Positions 35,978 to 51,395 of a stretch of 64,000 bases of DNA are shown here, one piece after another (positions within the stretch are counted from its first letter, which is position 1; every line of letters begins with the position of its first letter). The DNA lies in assembly GCF_032884065.1 (NCBI RefSeq), contig NC_088866.1:51964068-52028067 (forward strand), given 5' to 3'. The notes under the pieces were generated by a model. The model saw only the letters and a list, made by a program, of their open reading frames with translations. It did no database searches and was not told the origin of the DNA. The DNA comes from Artemia franciscana (lineage: Eukaryota; Arthropoda; Branchiopoda; Anostraca; Artemiidae). A program made the position numbers and the translations under genes.

Positions 35978-36255
35978 CGTAGATTTAAATTATATGGCTT
36001 AGGGATACATTCCCTAGCCTATGTTTCTTAGTCTGCATTGCTTGGGGACCCGTTTTCATGGCTTCTCATGGAACAAGAACAAACTCAGATTATAAAGAAT
36101 GTAAGGAGATAATTTTTAATCATATAAGACGTTCCTTACCTCTTAAGTTCTAGTTCACAAGCTATTTAATGATTATATAAGTGATAAAGTCAGCAGCAGA
36201 TTTCGGACCTTTCTTGACTGCAGATGTCACTTAGGTCCTCATTCAATGGTTCTAA
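35978..36255. other. Left flank of the Harbinger element
   Basis: AT-rich sequence with no gene seen. It ends in TAA (36253-36255), the left copy of the target duplication. Confidence 0.7.
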
Positions 36256-36277
36256 GGGTGCGTTTGTTTACTTGTCC
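36256..36277 (+). repeat. Left terminal inverted repeat
   Basis: 22 bp, perfect reverse complement of 52213-52234, preceded by TAA. The following about 150 bp hold ATTAATC repeats, two GACGTCAG sites (36321, 36430) and a second ATTACTTGTCCG (36361), possible transposase or Myb binding sites. Confidence 0.93.
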
Positions 36278-36504
36278 GATTATTAATCTGATTAATCCAA
36301 GCGTTTTTTAGACACATATGACGTCAGAGGTTAGTCGGATTATCCCCACAAACGCTCAAGATTACTTGTCCGTGGGCTGGCACTTTATAACCCCCAAATA
36401 AAAAGATTATTTGAGGATTGTGACGTCAGACGACCATGTGCATGTGACTCACCTGTTGATAGGCTATGGGTTTTGTAGATAAGCTATGTTTATAGTGGAG
36501 TAGT

Positions 36505-36712
36505 ATGATTAATATTTCTAAGGAAGCCTATCAAGTCCCTTGGGAAGAGGGTGGGATTCAAGTTCTATTTGCAATTGAACTGTCTATTGAGTTTGTAAGT
36601 TCAGTTCAGAAATTTCAGATGGAATATAGGCATACTGACAAGACTTATAAAATTATATGCAGAGAGCATGCTAATACAGTTATATTGGAGATTACTTCAG
36701 ATTTAGGAGGTT
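36505..36712 (+). CDS. Harbinger Myb/SANT-like gene, exon 1
   Basis: Starts at an ATG 249 bp inside the left end and encodes about 69 residues (MINISKEAYQVPWEEGGIQV through HTDKTYKIICREH to EITSDLGG). It ends at a strong donor, T|GTAAGT, in phase 1. The next coding exon (41689) begins with two bases that complete the codon as Ser. A stop follows three codons later if unspliced, so splicing is required. The function of this segment is unknown to me. Its 3' part and donor are duplicated 325 bp downstream (36836-37037), giving a choice of two donor-bearing copies. Confidence 0.5.
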
Positions 36713-37222
36713 GTAAGTAGCATAATCTTGTCTGTGCTTATAAAATATTAAGGTTTTCTAGAGAGCTAGGCCTAGGTTTCAAAGGCTAGTAGGCTAGGCT
36801 CTGATGCACAGAACAAAGGTTTTTTATCAGTTAGAAAGGTGTGTTATTAGGAATAGAGCTTGGGAAAGCACATTTCTTACTACCATTATTTCTTACCAAT
36901 TGAACTGTCTATTGAGTTTGTAAGTTCAGTTCAGAAATTTCAGATGGAATATAGGCATACTGACAAGACTTATAAAATTATATGCAGAGAGCATACTAAT
37001 ACAGTTATATTGGAGATTACTTCAGATTTAGGAGTTTGTAAGTAGCATAATCTTGTCTGTGCTTATAAAATATTAAGGTTTTCTGGAGAGCTAGGCCTAG
37101 CTTTTAAAGGCTAGTAGGCTAGGCTCTGATGCACAGAACAAAGGTTTTTTATCAGTTAGAAAGGTGTGTTATTAGGAATAGAGCTTGGGAATGCACATTT
37201 CCTATTACCATTGTTTCTTATT
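36573..37222. repeat. 325-bp tandem duplication covering the exon 1 end
   Basis: 36573-36897 repeats at 36898-37222 with few differences (for example AGGAGG versus AGGAGT before the donor). The second copy keeps the open frame (ELSIEFVSSVQKFQMEYRHT) and the GTAAGT donor but lacks the original ATG context. Confidence 0.9.
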
Positions 37223-37483
37223 TTACCCTAAATTTTCAATTTAAACAATCTCAATTTTAGATGTATTTTTCCCTCTACTCATTACTTTTCCTAATCTCTC
37301 TCTAAGATAACAAAAAGTAGCTTTTCTAATAGTTTATGCTATTTAAAATTTTATGATTAAATCACTAATGGGACAGCTAAGAAATAGCCTAGACTTAGAC
37401 CTACATTTAGAATTAATTTCATCCTGAATCCTAATATAGACCTATCATTTGTTTGTATCAGAGAACTTAAACTGCTCCCCCCT

Positions 37484-37572
37484 AATATATATATATATAT
37501 AATTTTTTTTTATGTGTGTGCTGTTGCATTGGTGATTTCTCTTTTCATTATATATATATATATATATATATA
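37484..37572. repeat. TA tracts flanking the Helitron insertion
   Basis: Short (TA)n stretches surround a T-rich segment and TGCTGTTGCATTGGTGATTT (about 37519-37550). They border the Helitron 3' end at 37573. Confidence 0.9.
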
Positions 37573-37728
37573 CTAGCTGTTGGGGTGGCGCTTCGCGCCA
37601 CCCCAACACCTAGTTGGTGGGGGCGCTTCGCGCCCCCCCAAGCCCCCCCGCGCGCGTAAGTCGTTACGCGCCATAATAGTTACGCGCCATTGTAGTTGTG
37701 TCCCTATGTCCCACCTGTGAATATAGAT

Positions 37729-37798
<70 letters not shown>

Positions 37799-38584
37799 TT
37801 TTAACTATGTAAAACTTGCGAATATACAACATTCTTTGCTGTCCCATTGTCTTTGCATATAAATAGATTGTCAGGTTTACCGACTCTTGAACATGCAACA
37901 TATAATGGTCCATGGGAAAACAATCTGTATTCAGATCTATACCTCATGATTCTAATGATTGCCCTTGAGCTTTGTTGATGGTGATTGCTAATCGACCATT
38001 CCCTGTCCCGGTGTCCCGGTCGTCATTTACATCCCCCTGTTTCCCCCGGTGTCCCCGTTGTAGTTGTGTCCCTGTGTCCCGGTCGTCATTTATATTCCCT
38101 GTGTCCCGGTCGTCATTTGTATCCCGGTGTCCCGGTCTGTATATACATTCGTTTTTTAGTTTTGTTTTTCTCCTTTATTTTTTTCCTTTTTTTTCTTTTT
38201 TAGCTTATTTAGATTTTCAGATTTTTTAGTTTTTTTATTAGTTTTTAGTTTTTTTTTCTTTTTAGTTTTTTTGTCCCGGTCGTCATTTATATCCCCCTGT
38301 TTCCCCCGGTGTCCCCGTTGTAGTTGTGTCCCGGTCGTCTTATATAATCGTCTTATACGTCTTATATAACTTGAATGACGTCACGCCTTCAAAGCAAAAA
38401 TGATGGCAGCTAATTTCATGACGTCAGCCGAAACATGACGGCGAACATATGTCTTATATAACTTGAATGACGTCACCTTCAAAGCAAAAATGACGGCAAC
38501 TAATTTCATGACGTCAGCCGAAACATGACGTCACCTGATCCATCCACAGACAGACAGACAACTTATTTTTATATATATAGAAGA
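37573..38584 (-). mobile_element. Helitron-like element with helicase C-terminal remnant
   Basis: On the minus strand the 3' end carries two successive GC-rich hairpins (GGGGGCGCGAAGCGCCCCC, then GGGGTGGCGCGAAGCGCCAC followed by CCC). Each is followed after a few bases by CTAG. The outer CTAG ends at 37573 and is followed by T. The 5' end begins TC at 38584 after A, so insertion is between A and T, as for Helitrons. It then runs TATATATAAAAATAAGTTGT, CTGTCTGTC and GACGTCA repeats. At 37790-37985 the strand encodes INKAQGQSLES, a TGA, then after a frame shift FSHGPLYVACSRVGKPDNLF, the motif V/VI end of a Helitron Pif1-like helicase. An internal GTGTCCCGGTCGTCATTT-type minisatellite lies at 38000-38340. 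A (TA)n tract (37728-37796) lies inside. Non-autonomous. Confidence 0.8.
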
Positions 38585-41023
<2,439 letters not shown>

Positions 41024-41025
<2 letters not shown>

Positions 41026-41626
41026 TAAAATTCTAGTTAACTGACTTCTTCTTATCTCAGAAAGGGTTTAGGTTAGGAAAATGAATCTTTCAGGGATGGG
41101 TCTACAGGCTAAAGTATGTCCCGGGAAGGTATTTTAAAGTACCCACCTCCACTCCTTCTCCCTCTAGAGGGCCCTGAAATTTGCCTACATGAACCTGTTG
41201 AAATTTTGACAAAACAACATTTTACCTTAATTTTCAATTATTAGTTGCTTTTTCTCTGCCTTTAGTTCTGAAAATGCAATTCCTGTTATTTGAGTAGAAT
41301 TTTGAGCCATATCAATTTTTTTTTCAAAATTCAGGAAATGTATTTGCATATCTTTAAAACCTTATAAAATGGAACTGAGCAAAGTTATGAAGCTGAAAAC
41401 AATTTTGTTGTATTTCAATTAAGCAGAAGGTTTCACTTTTATAACACACATATTTTGAAGGTCATCAAAGGTCAGGGCCCTCTGGAAGGAGAAGGAGTGG
41501 AGGTAGGTACTTCAAAATACCTTTCCGGGACATACTTTAACTTGTAGACCCATCCCTGAAAGTTTTGTTTTCCTAACATAACCCCTTTCTGAGATAGAAA
41601 GAAGTCAATCAACTAGAATTTTATCC
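41024..41626. repeat. Long-TIR MITE, short complete copy
   Basis: Begins GGTAAAATTCTAGTTAACTG and ends CAACTAGAATTTTAT. Arms of over 150 bp are near reverse complements and both carry the motif GGGATGGGTCTACA (reversed as TAGACCCATCCCTG). No ORF. Related to 34591-35977, 38590-38896 and 40520-40826. Confidence 0.8.
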
Positions 41627-41688
41627 ATCAGTTTTGTTGAAATAACCACAATGGGTTGTCCTCATAATTCTCATTTCTTTTTTTCTAG

Positions 41689-41859
41689 CATCTTTTGAAA
41701 GATGGCCAATGGCTGATGTTATCTCTTGGGGAGTAGATTTAAGTCTATATCCGATTTCAAATAAATTTTGTACAGATCAATTTACTCCAAGTTCATCTTA
41801 TGCTGACACAGTTCAAGAAATATCTGCTGTTGAAGAACCTGCTTCAGATGTATCATTTG
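41689..41859 (+). CDS. Harbinger Myb/SANT-like gene, exon 2
   Basis: A strong acceptor (TTTCTTTTTTTCTAG) precedes 171 nt of open frame, followed by donor TTTG|GTAATT. Phase 1 at both ends. It encodes SFERWPMADVISWGVDLSLY followed by PISNKF, then an acidic Ser/Thr-rich linker ending EEPASDVSFG. The phase matches exons 1, 3 and 4. The segment has no recognised domain. The other two frames are closed by stops. Confidence 0.6.
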
Positions 41860-42190
41860 GTAATTAGTTCAAAATTTGTTTTTGTTAAATTAGCCTGCTC
41901 TTGCTACCATGGTTTTTCAAAAATACAAGTAAATATTTTAAATTCTTGTTTTCTCTTTTTGTATGCTTTTCTCCTATTTAAATTTAGTGGTTGCTATTTT
42001 GAACATCAATTTTTTTTCTTTATGGCTATCGGTTATAAAATCATTTCCTGAACCAGTATGATTAATTTGTGTATAGCCTGAAGTTTTCTATAAATGTTTT
42101 AATGAATTTTGTTTTCTTTATTTCGTATCTCTGTCTGTAAAATACTTATAAATAATATATACATTACATTCTCTGTTGATTGTATCTTAG

Positions 42191-42343
42191 GGAAGAAAAT
42201 TAGGAATACTGCTAGAAATATTGGTGAAAAAGCTAAATGTTAAATAGAGAGGAGAAAGGGCTTGTACAAGTATTTCCCAAGTGATAAATTAAGAGGGGAT
42301 AGTCAATCTGGACTTGTTCCCACAGAAAAGAGCAAGGCCAAAG
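42191..42343 (+). pseudogene. Harbinger Myb/SANT-like gene, exon 3 with an in-frame stop
   Basis: Acceptor (GTATCTTAG) and donor (AAAG|GTAAAT) bound 153 nt, a symmetric phase-1 exon. In the phase set by exon 2 it reads GKKIRNTARNIGEKAKC, then TAA (42241-42243), then IERRKGLYKYFPSDKLRGDS to EKSKAK. The stop would truncate the product. Because the exon is symmetric, skipping it would keep the frame between exons 2 and 4. Either this copy is inactivated or the exon is optional. Confidence 0.5.
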
Positions 42344-44110
42344 GTAAATAAATTTTTGAGAAAACGAGAAGCCTCATTCTCGGATGTCAGAATTTTGTCC
42401 CATTTTTCGGGGGTTCGAGTCATATTTTTGTTGGATTTCGGACAAGCACAGTGAAACCTCATTCATTTTGATCCACACTTAAGCGCTTTCTTTATGAGCT
42501 TTGTGTTGAATGCCAGAAGCTTCCAGGCGTGTTCGTTTCCTGCCCTTTTACTAGAAGTAACAACAGAATAGAAAAAGCTTGAGTGTACAATGACAGAAAA
42601 TATTGTGAGAAATTAAAAATGGAACAGTATGCCATTCTAACATTTATTTTTGGAGTATCTTAATAGACTTTGAGTGGTTGATAACTTGCCAGACGCTTCT
42701 TAAATGTTGCAATTGGTAGAAGATAGTCTTGAGCATATTCAATGCAGTTTTGCTGGTATTCGAAGGTGAACTTGTATCCAGAACAATTCTCAAGCAGACT
42801 CACTTCACCCACTAGTTTGGTAAGGGGATTTCCTCTATTCGAAAGCAATATAGGAATATAACCATCATTCTTGTAGCAAATTCCTTTAATGTGCTTGGGT
42901 AATTAAGAAAAGTATTTAATTTTTACCTATAAAACGCAATGTTGTATTCAAGTGCTATAAACCCTAATGGACAATAATTAAAATTTTGTTGTTAAAGTTT
43001 GTTATACTTTGTTTTGATGTTAAGTGGTTAAGTGTTTTTCTGTTTATAAGACTTGGTGAAGAAAAATCCGAATATTTGGCCTGGGGTTTTCAAATTGTGA
43101 ACGCTGGAAGTAAATGGTGGGAAAAAATGCAGTTCTGGATGTCTAATTTAAAGATAACTTGAATCTAATTTAAAGATTTCAGTGTTAGAACAATCAGCTA
43201 GTTCTCTGTGCCTATTGTGTATTGTTTTCTAAAGTATGGATTATAAACTTTTTTAGTAAACTTGACGTTTTCCAGGAATACTCAGCTGGTTCCATTTAAA
43301 TGTGGTTCACATTTCTGATAGTGTAAGGGTATTAAAAAAATAAGCCGAATTTTGTAATTGTTTTCTATTACTATGGATCTTTCTGTATACAATAATTTCC
43401 ATACTTACAATATATTTTCAATATAACTTTCTTCAGTGTCAAATAACTTCTTTATGTGATGCTTCCTTCCTTTACACTATTTTTAGGGAAATCTAGACAT
43501 CCCCTCAACCTTCTAAAAAGTCCACAAGTAAATCTCCTTCACATTCATAGAAAACGGTTACCAATGCCTTGGTGACAAAAATTTCACGTATTTTTTTTAA
43601 TATACCTCGTACTATTGCATTTTGTGGTACTAGGAAGGTAATTTAAAGATTAACTGCATGCTATACAGGAACCAGCAAACATAGGTTCTTCAGTAGCTTC
43701 ATGACATGGTCACTATTGGACAGTTTGAGCAGCTTGTACACTAAAAGGTATAGGACTGCTTGAGTCTCAGCTATGGTAAAAAGAATGTAGTATGGTAGAA
43801 TTTTAGGACAGCAGTGACAAGGCAGTCTTTATCAACTACTTGAATAAGCAAGTTAGTTGGTACAACAGTGTTTAGATTTTTCCATGGACTTTCAAGGATT
43901 GTTCAATTATGGTTTCTTTTATATTAACCTGAAGATCCTGACGGGTACTGTTCTTTGGTTTACTAACCTGGTTACTTAAATGCCATCCCAATCTGGTCTC
44001 TTTTTCGGTGTTATGAAGGTCCCTAACTCCCTAATTTGGGCCATTGCTGACTTTACAACCTCCCGATTTCCCCATGAATGTCTATTTTTGAACATTCTTA
44101 TTTTTTGCAG

Positions 44111-44733
44111 CTAATGATAAAAAGTCTTGGCCAAGGCAGCATATTCAGACACTGGTTGCCCTTTATCAAGAGCAGGAGGAAGCATCGAAACCAGTGAATT
44201 CTGTCTTCTGGAGTAGAGTCTCTGCTTCTTTCTTAGAAGATGGAATACATTACTCTTCAGCACAATGCCAAACAAAAATGAAAAACCTGAAAAGGCAGTA
44301 CAGGGATCAAAAAGACAAGGCAGGAAGGAGTGGAGCAGGGAAAGTAGCCTGGGAGCATTTTGAATTAATGAAAGGGTTGATGGCCCCTAAGCCAGAGGGC
44401 ACTGTTGCGATAACTGCATCGAATAGGGGGAGTTTGAGAACCCCTGGTAGCTTTGCATCACAATCAAGCCCAGTGCCAGAAGCAAGTGTAGGCAGTAAAG
44501 ATGCAGAGCATAAGAGGGCCAACAAACGGCGATGTTTTAGCAACCCAGAAGGATTTCAAGAACTCAGTAATGATGCCAATTTACGGCATGAGGAACGATT
44601 ACGATTTGAACAGAAAGTTCATCAAGAAAGAATGAAAGTTCATCAAGACAAAATGAAAGTAAAGCTTGAATTACTTGAAGTGAAAAAAGAAGCATTAAAA
44701 ACAGTGAAAAAAATATTTGAAAAAATTGAATAG
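44111..44733 (+). CDS. Harbinger Myb/SANT-like (trihelix) DNA-binding protein, last exon
   Basis: The exon starts after acceptor TTTTTTGCAG and encodes about 207 residues to TAG. It contains a Myb_DNA-bind_4/trihelix-type domain: the first helix around KKSWPRQHIQTLVALYQEQE, then VFWSRVSASFLEDG, CQTKMKNLKRQYRDQKDK with typical Trp and KxKNLKR positions, and VAWEHFELMKGLM. A Ser/Pro linker follows, then a basic KRANKRRCF and a C-terminal charged coiled coil (ERLRFEQKVHQERMKVHQDK to KKIFEKIE). In PIF/Harbinger elements the Myb-like partner binds the terminal region and brings the transposase to the nucleus and DNA. No ATG is needed here because the frame is open back to the splice site. Confidence 0.8.
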
Positions 44734-45219
44734 TTATTGATTTCTTAAATTTAACTTTTATTTGAATTTACTTTTTTCTTTATTAAATTTGTAATGTTCC
44801 CTTTTTCCAGTATTTCTTTCTCACAAGGGGAAAAAGTGTCGTTATTATGTTTTGACATGCCTATGAGGGTTGGTTCTAGGCATTTATCCTCTTCCCCAAA
44901 GAAAATAACCCCCTGCAAAAATTATGGTTTTCCAAATTTGAGATTTTTTTTTTTTTTTTTAGTTGAGAAAAGCTAAGGAAATTGGAAAAAAAAAGGAATT
45001 TACGCACAATATGTATGTGAAAAAAATAAACCGCAATCCAATTTTTGTTGAAAAGACTCATGTGAATGCAATTTTTGGCAGTAGCAGGTGGCAAAAAAAA
45101 ACACCGAAAAGTTTAATAGGGTTTAGATTTTGCTTGAAAGCATAGTTGGCTTTTGGGAACAAAATATTCTAATTGTTTAAGTTTCATGGGCAAAAGCTTT
45201 GTCAAATTCTATGAGTAGT

Positions 45220-45715
45220 TTTTCTTATCTTCGAAGTGTAAAACTAACAAAGTTCGCTATTATTATAAATAAACAAGAGTTAAAAGCTCATATGGCACTT
45301 TTGACGAGGCCAAGAGCTCATATGATATTAGCTCTAGCAAAATTCTAAGAACCAATACATTGATTTAAAAGGAAAATCAGAGGCTTAATGCTGGTCGGGA
45401 TTTAAAATAATAGCTCTGAGACACAATATCCTTCCAAACATCAAATTTCATTAAGATCCGATCACCCGTTCGTAAGTTAAAAATACCTTATTTTTCTAAT
45501 TTTTCCGATTAAAAAATTATTGCCCGACAATTTGATTTCATTGAAAGGAATTATTCCCAAACATTTTCTTCCCGCTGAAAATTCTACAGACAATCCCTTC
45601 ACCCCCCTCCTCCCCTGGAGAAAAGTTCCTCGCGAAATATGTCCGTAGGTTTCTGAATTAAAAAACTTAAAAGGCACTTAAACTTCTACAATATGGTTCT
45701 CTGTTTTTTTTTTTT
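45220..45715 (-). repeat. Dispersed repeat between the two Harbinger genes
   Basis: On the minus strand it shares wording with the plus-strand sequence at 63690-64000: AAATTTGATGTTTGGAAGGA, TATTGTGTCTCAGAGCTATT, AAATCCCGACC. No coding capacity. The space 44734-45976 otherwise holds the convergent 3' ends. Confidence 0.65.
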
Positions 45716-45976
45716 TTTTAGTTTGGGAGGGATATACCTCACAGGGTAACGCATCGAAAACGGGAAATTGATATCTTATTCCATATGATTTCTGGGAATA
45801 TTTCGGGTCTACGCTGTTATTATGAAAGTAATTATCTTCAAATAAATTTCAAGAGAAAATTCCATTTTACTCTTGATTAATATTAGATTGTGATACAATT
45901 AATTATGCTAACAAATGTTTAAACATAGAAAGTAACCTACTAATAAGTAAAAAACGGTAACTATTTATTTTAAAAA

Positions 45977-47016
45977 TTACAAAAGTCTTGCAATGCGGTC
46001 CCTTTTTGCTCTGGCAGTGACTGTGGAATTATAGATGTTATTTTCTGAATTAATTGTAGCAGCTCCGCCTGAGCTCAGCTCTTCTGAATTTTCAAAATGG
46101 AGATCATTCTCGTCAATGCAAAAATTATGCAAGGTACATGCTGCAATTACTGATTTGGAAATAAATGCAAGGTCAGGGGAATCAAAAAACCTAAGTCTTC
46201 TAAAACGACACTTTAATATTCCAATCGCCCTTTCAACAGACATTCTTGTAGAAGACAGTTTAAAGTTGTACCTAACCCGATATCTGGTTAGGTTACCCGT
46301 ATCTCTATATGGTGTTAGTAACCGGTCAGAAAGTGGGTACGCTGCATCGCCGATTAAATGGCTATTCTCGGGAAAAAATAAAGTACTATTTTGTAGGTCA
46401 GTACAAATTTCTGAATGCCGAAAAACACGGGCATCATGCATGGACCCTGGCTGCCCTACATAACAGTCAGTAAATTTCATTTTATATTGGAACACAACCT
46501 GCAGTTGGAGAGAGTGAAACCCTTTTCTGTTGATATATGCTCCCAAAGAATGTTGAGGGGTTCTGATTGGGATGTGGGTTCCATCTATAGCACCAAGAAC
46601 CCCTGGAAAGCCAGCAGTAGAACTATTGGCAGAAATTATGTTTTGTGCTTCTGTAGCCCCTGGCCACTTTATTGTTGTTGATGCCATTTCGTAAATGGCG
46701 TCAATTGTTCTTCTTATGACTTTGAACACTGTTGTCTTACACACACCGAAGCGACATCCAACGGACCTGTAGGACTCTGGGGTTGCCAGAATCCATAGAG
46801 TTATGAGGAGCATCTTGTTTGGTGAGCATCTTGATGTTGGTCTTGTCTGATTCTGTAGCTTTATGTTAATTTTTCCTAAGAGAAGATCCTAAGAGAAGTA
46901 CTTCTATGAAGTCTAAAATGAGTTTTAAAATCATAATCCTGCATTTTCTCTGTGACTATTTCTTCATATCCTGCTACCTTTGGCACATTTCGTCTCGATA
47001 TGGTTGAAACTCTTGT
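45977..47016 (-). pseudogene. Harbinger DDE transposase, exon 2 (one apparent frame lesion)
   Basis: An acceptor (CCCCTTTTTAG) precedes the exon in phase 0. It first reads TRVSTISRRNVPKVAGYEEI, then MQDYDFKTHFRLHRSTS, the usual N-terminal HARBI1-like FKxHFR block. The frame breaks at about 46868-46895, where CTTCTCTTAGGAT is tandemly repeated (13 bp). It then continues as LGKINIKLQNQTRP and, from 46813, 278 intact codons: LLITLWILATPESYRSVGCR, a helix-turn-helix, AIDGTHIPI (first D, residue 77 of that part), GSMHDARVFR, LIGDAAYPL (second D, 156), SVERAIGILKCRFRRL (E, 194). All three catalytic residues are kept. Total length agrees with HARBI1-type proteins (about 350-400). The frame lesion probably inactivates this copy unless an alternative acceptor (TCTCTTAG) removes it. 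Confidence 0.85.
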
Positions 47017-47539
47017 CTAAAAAGGGGAAAAAAAATTACTAGGAAGTATTTTGAAGCAACGGATAAACACTGATTATGAAACCGAGAAGATATTATTTCT
47101 GAATTGTTTGATTTCGCCATTTTTATGAAGAAGAGCCTATTGTTCTGAAACCGAGCTGGAAAAATTCCAACTGGTATTAGATTCAAATTAAATTACAAAA
47201 TGATTTTCATATTTAATTACTTTTAGAAATTTGACTTAATAAGGCATTCATAAAATACCCTATGGTACGCAAAAAGTACAGTTTGTGGTTGTTTTCCCAT
47301 TCTTTAAAATTAACATGTCAAAAAAGGGTCATATTAACCCCCCCCCCCTCCTGTAATGTTTGTCCGACTCGTAAAAACGTAGCAAAATTGAATATAAACT
47401 AATTTTTGATGAGTTCTCTGAAAAAGTTCCCCCTCCCCACCAAAAAAATTTGTATTTTCTATGGGTAGAGGGAAGTATTTCCCGTTGGGCTGGGGGGGGG
47501 GGGGGTATATATATAACCCCCCGTTGGGTGGGGGGAGGC

Positions 47540-49070
<1,531 letters not shown>

Positions 49071-49369
49071 TCCTGTCTATGATGTCGTGGCATCAGCTGA
49101 AGCCAGTGAAATCAATTTAATGCATTTGTAAATTAAGTCGTAATAGCACGCACATAGTCAACAGTTTTGAGTAAGGGAAGGAAATCCTCCGACTAAGAAA
49201 AAGCAATTCTCAAATAATTAACATATGTAGTTTCCGCATTGATTGTATTGGTTAGTCCCAGAGATTGATTGCATGCAAAAACGTCAAACAAGACAATTTG
49301 CTTCCTCATGACAGTTGCTTAATTATGTAATATGCACACAAAAACTGATAAATCATAATATTGAAATAC

Positions 49370-49531
49370 CGTTAAAATACTTGGCTCATTCAGCTCTTCC
49401 TCATCTTGATATAATTCATTTTCTGAGTCAGTAGACTCGTCATCCGAGTCAGTAGACTCGTCATCCGAGTCAAAAATTTCATTAACCAAAAACAGTGCTG
49501 AAATAAGATTTCTCGGCGCCGTCTGGGACAT
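49370..49531 (-). CDS. Harbinger transposase, exon 1
   Basis: The 54-residue exon starts MSQTAPRNLISALFLVNEIF and continues into a repeated acidic stretch (DSDDESTDSDDESTDSENE) to EPSILT. It ends at donor ACG|GTATTT in phase 0, matching the phase-0 acceptor at 47016. The acidic N-terminus is common in Harbinger transposases. The intron (47017-49369) contains the second Helitron fragment and the TA cluster. The ESTDSDD repeat comes from a 24-bp tandem duplication in the DNA. Confidence 0.6.
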
Positions 49532-49739
49532 TTTGGGAGAGGTTCTACCTAAAATAAAGTAGAAAACTGAGCAATCAGAATAGTGAAACAAAACAGGGGA
49601 AAATCACATCTAAACGAATAAATTTTAAGAAGCACGTTTGTTTTCAATAAAAATAAGGAGGCAAGTTTTTCAGCACTTCTACAAAAGCTTCTAATTCTAA
49701 TTAAATGGCCTTTAAGTTTTCTTAAAGAAAATTTGGAAA

Positions 49740-50295
49740 GAATTGGGACCAAAGGTCAAAATTTAATGTAAAGAATGAGGCATCGAGAAGGGGCTAACCA
49801 TTCATATACAAAATTTGGGTTTGTTGTAAGTTTTAGCGTTGCTACTTATTTTCAGTTCAAAAAGCGTGGTTTTTAGTTGTTTTTTTTTTTTTTTTTATAT
49901 CTGAGCTTGAAACCTCTGCATTAGTGTTCTCTGATACAGTGAATCTGATGGTGTGATTTTAAATACGCGTGTAAGATTTATTAAGTCTTACGGAATGTTT
50001 TTCCCTTATTTGATAATCAGGCTAATTTTCTCAGGCCTGTGCCGTTTGAAGGTTAATATTAAACATAATAAGTATTATTTATTTTAAATTTGTATAAAAA
50101 ATTAAGTCTTTTGTTGTAACTACTGTTAATTTTTTGTTTTGTGCAATTGGGCCGAGTCGCTCCGTACTTACAGTTGGTTAAATTAAAACAAAATTATTTT
50201 TTTGAAAGTAAGGAGCAACATTAAACCTCAAAATGAACGAAAATTATTATCATGAAAAGAGAAATCACCAATGCTTAAGCACAAACACAAAAAAA

Positions 50296-50344
<49 letters not shown>

Positions 50345-51395
50345 AGACAGAAGGAGAAAAGGAAGACTGTTTTCCTAAATTAGTGATTAATATAGACCAG
50401 CACTTGAATGAGGCCTTAACCCTACTCATCCATACAATCACATAGGTCAAACAGCATAGCCACACACAATCAACCATAAAGAATAATCCATGGACAGGCA
50501 GTCATGTCGTCAATAAGTATAAGTCGTCATTTACCAAACAATAGAAAAAATAATATAGACAAATAATTCAGAGGCAACACCCAACATAAGGGCTCATCAG
50601 GAGAATACACTGGCCTATATAGGGTTTCGCCACTCTAAATTCTCTACCCAGCACAGTGTTGTGGCTACCACAGAATATCCATGGCATCCCCGCGTCAGGT
50701 ATCACCCCCAAAATACATGTCTATGAAAAAAACAGCAAATGTAAAACAACCAAGTAAAACCAAAACAAGCTTATCCTGTTAATATATCCCTCCCTTTAGC
50801 AACAATAGGTAAACTAATATGAAGGTTTGCCCCCTCCTCAATACCTTACTCTTTATGCTAAAGTTTGTCCCAATTTTTGAAGTACGGCAACTGAAACACG
50901 GGGGCCGTTTAATTAGAATAGGAAATTTTTTTTACTATTAATAACTTTAGCGTTAAGATCAAGGTATTGACAGGGGGCAATCCTTCATATGCGGAATAAA
51001 TATGCCAAAATTAATATACATTTTTCATTACTTTTTCATGTACAGTAACCAAAATTCAAAGCTGCATTAGTTGAAAAATATTTATAAATTAAATAAAAGA
51101 ACAAGTTTTTCAAACTGAAAGTAAGGAGCGACATTGTTACTTAAAACGAATAGAAATTATTCCGTATATAAAATAGGTTTTCCCTCTAAAGCCTCATTCT
51201 TTATGCTAAAGTTTGACTCTGTGACCCAACTCTACTTTTTAAAACAATGAAAACAGACTTTAGCATAAGGAGTGACGTGTTGAGGAAGGGGCAACCTCTT
51301 TTATGTACGGAATTGTTTCTGTTCTTTTCAAGTTTTAATATCGCTCCTTACTTTCAGTTAAAAAAAAACTTGTTTTTTATTTAGTGACAGAAAGG
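49740..51395. repeat. Mosaic of dispersed repeats inside the Harbinger element
   Basis: 49740-49880 is a partial foldback-MITE arm. 49910-50190 is a reversed remnant of the 650-bp unit (ending GCCGAGTCGCTCCGTACTTA then CAGTT). 50195-50250 is a MITE arm. 50240-50275 is a reversed copy of the CATTGGTGATTTCTCTTTTC tag, followed by A-rich 50289-50341. 50820-51060 is a partial arm. 51090-51390 is a more complete foldback MITE. 50345-50815 is unassigned. No gene is seen here. Confidence 0.65.
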
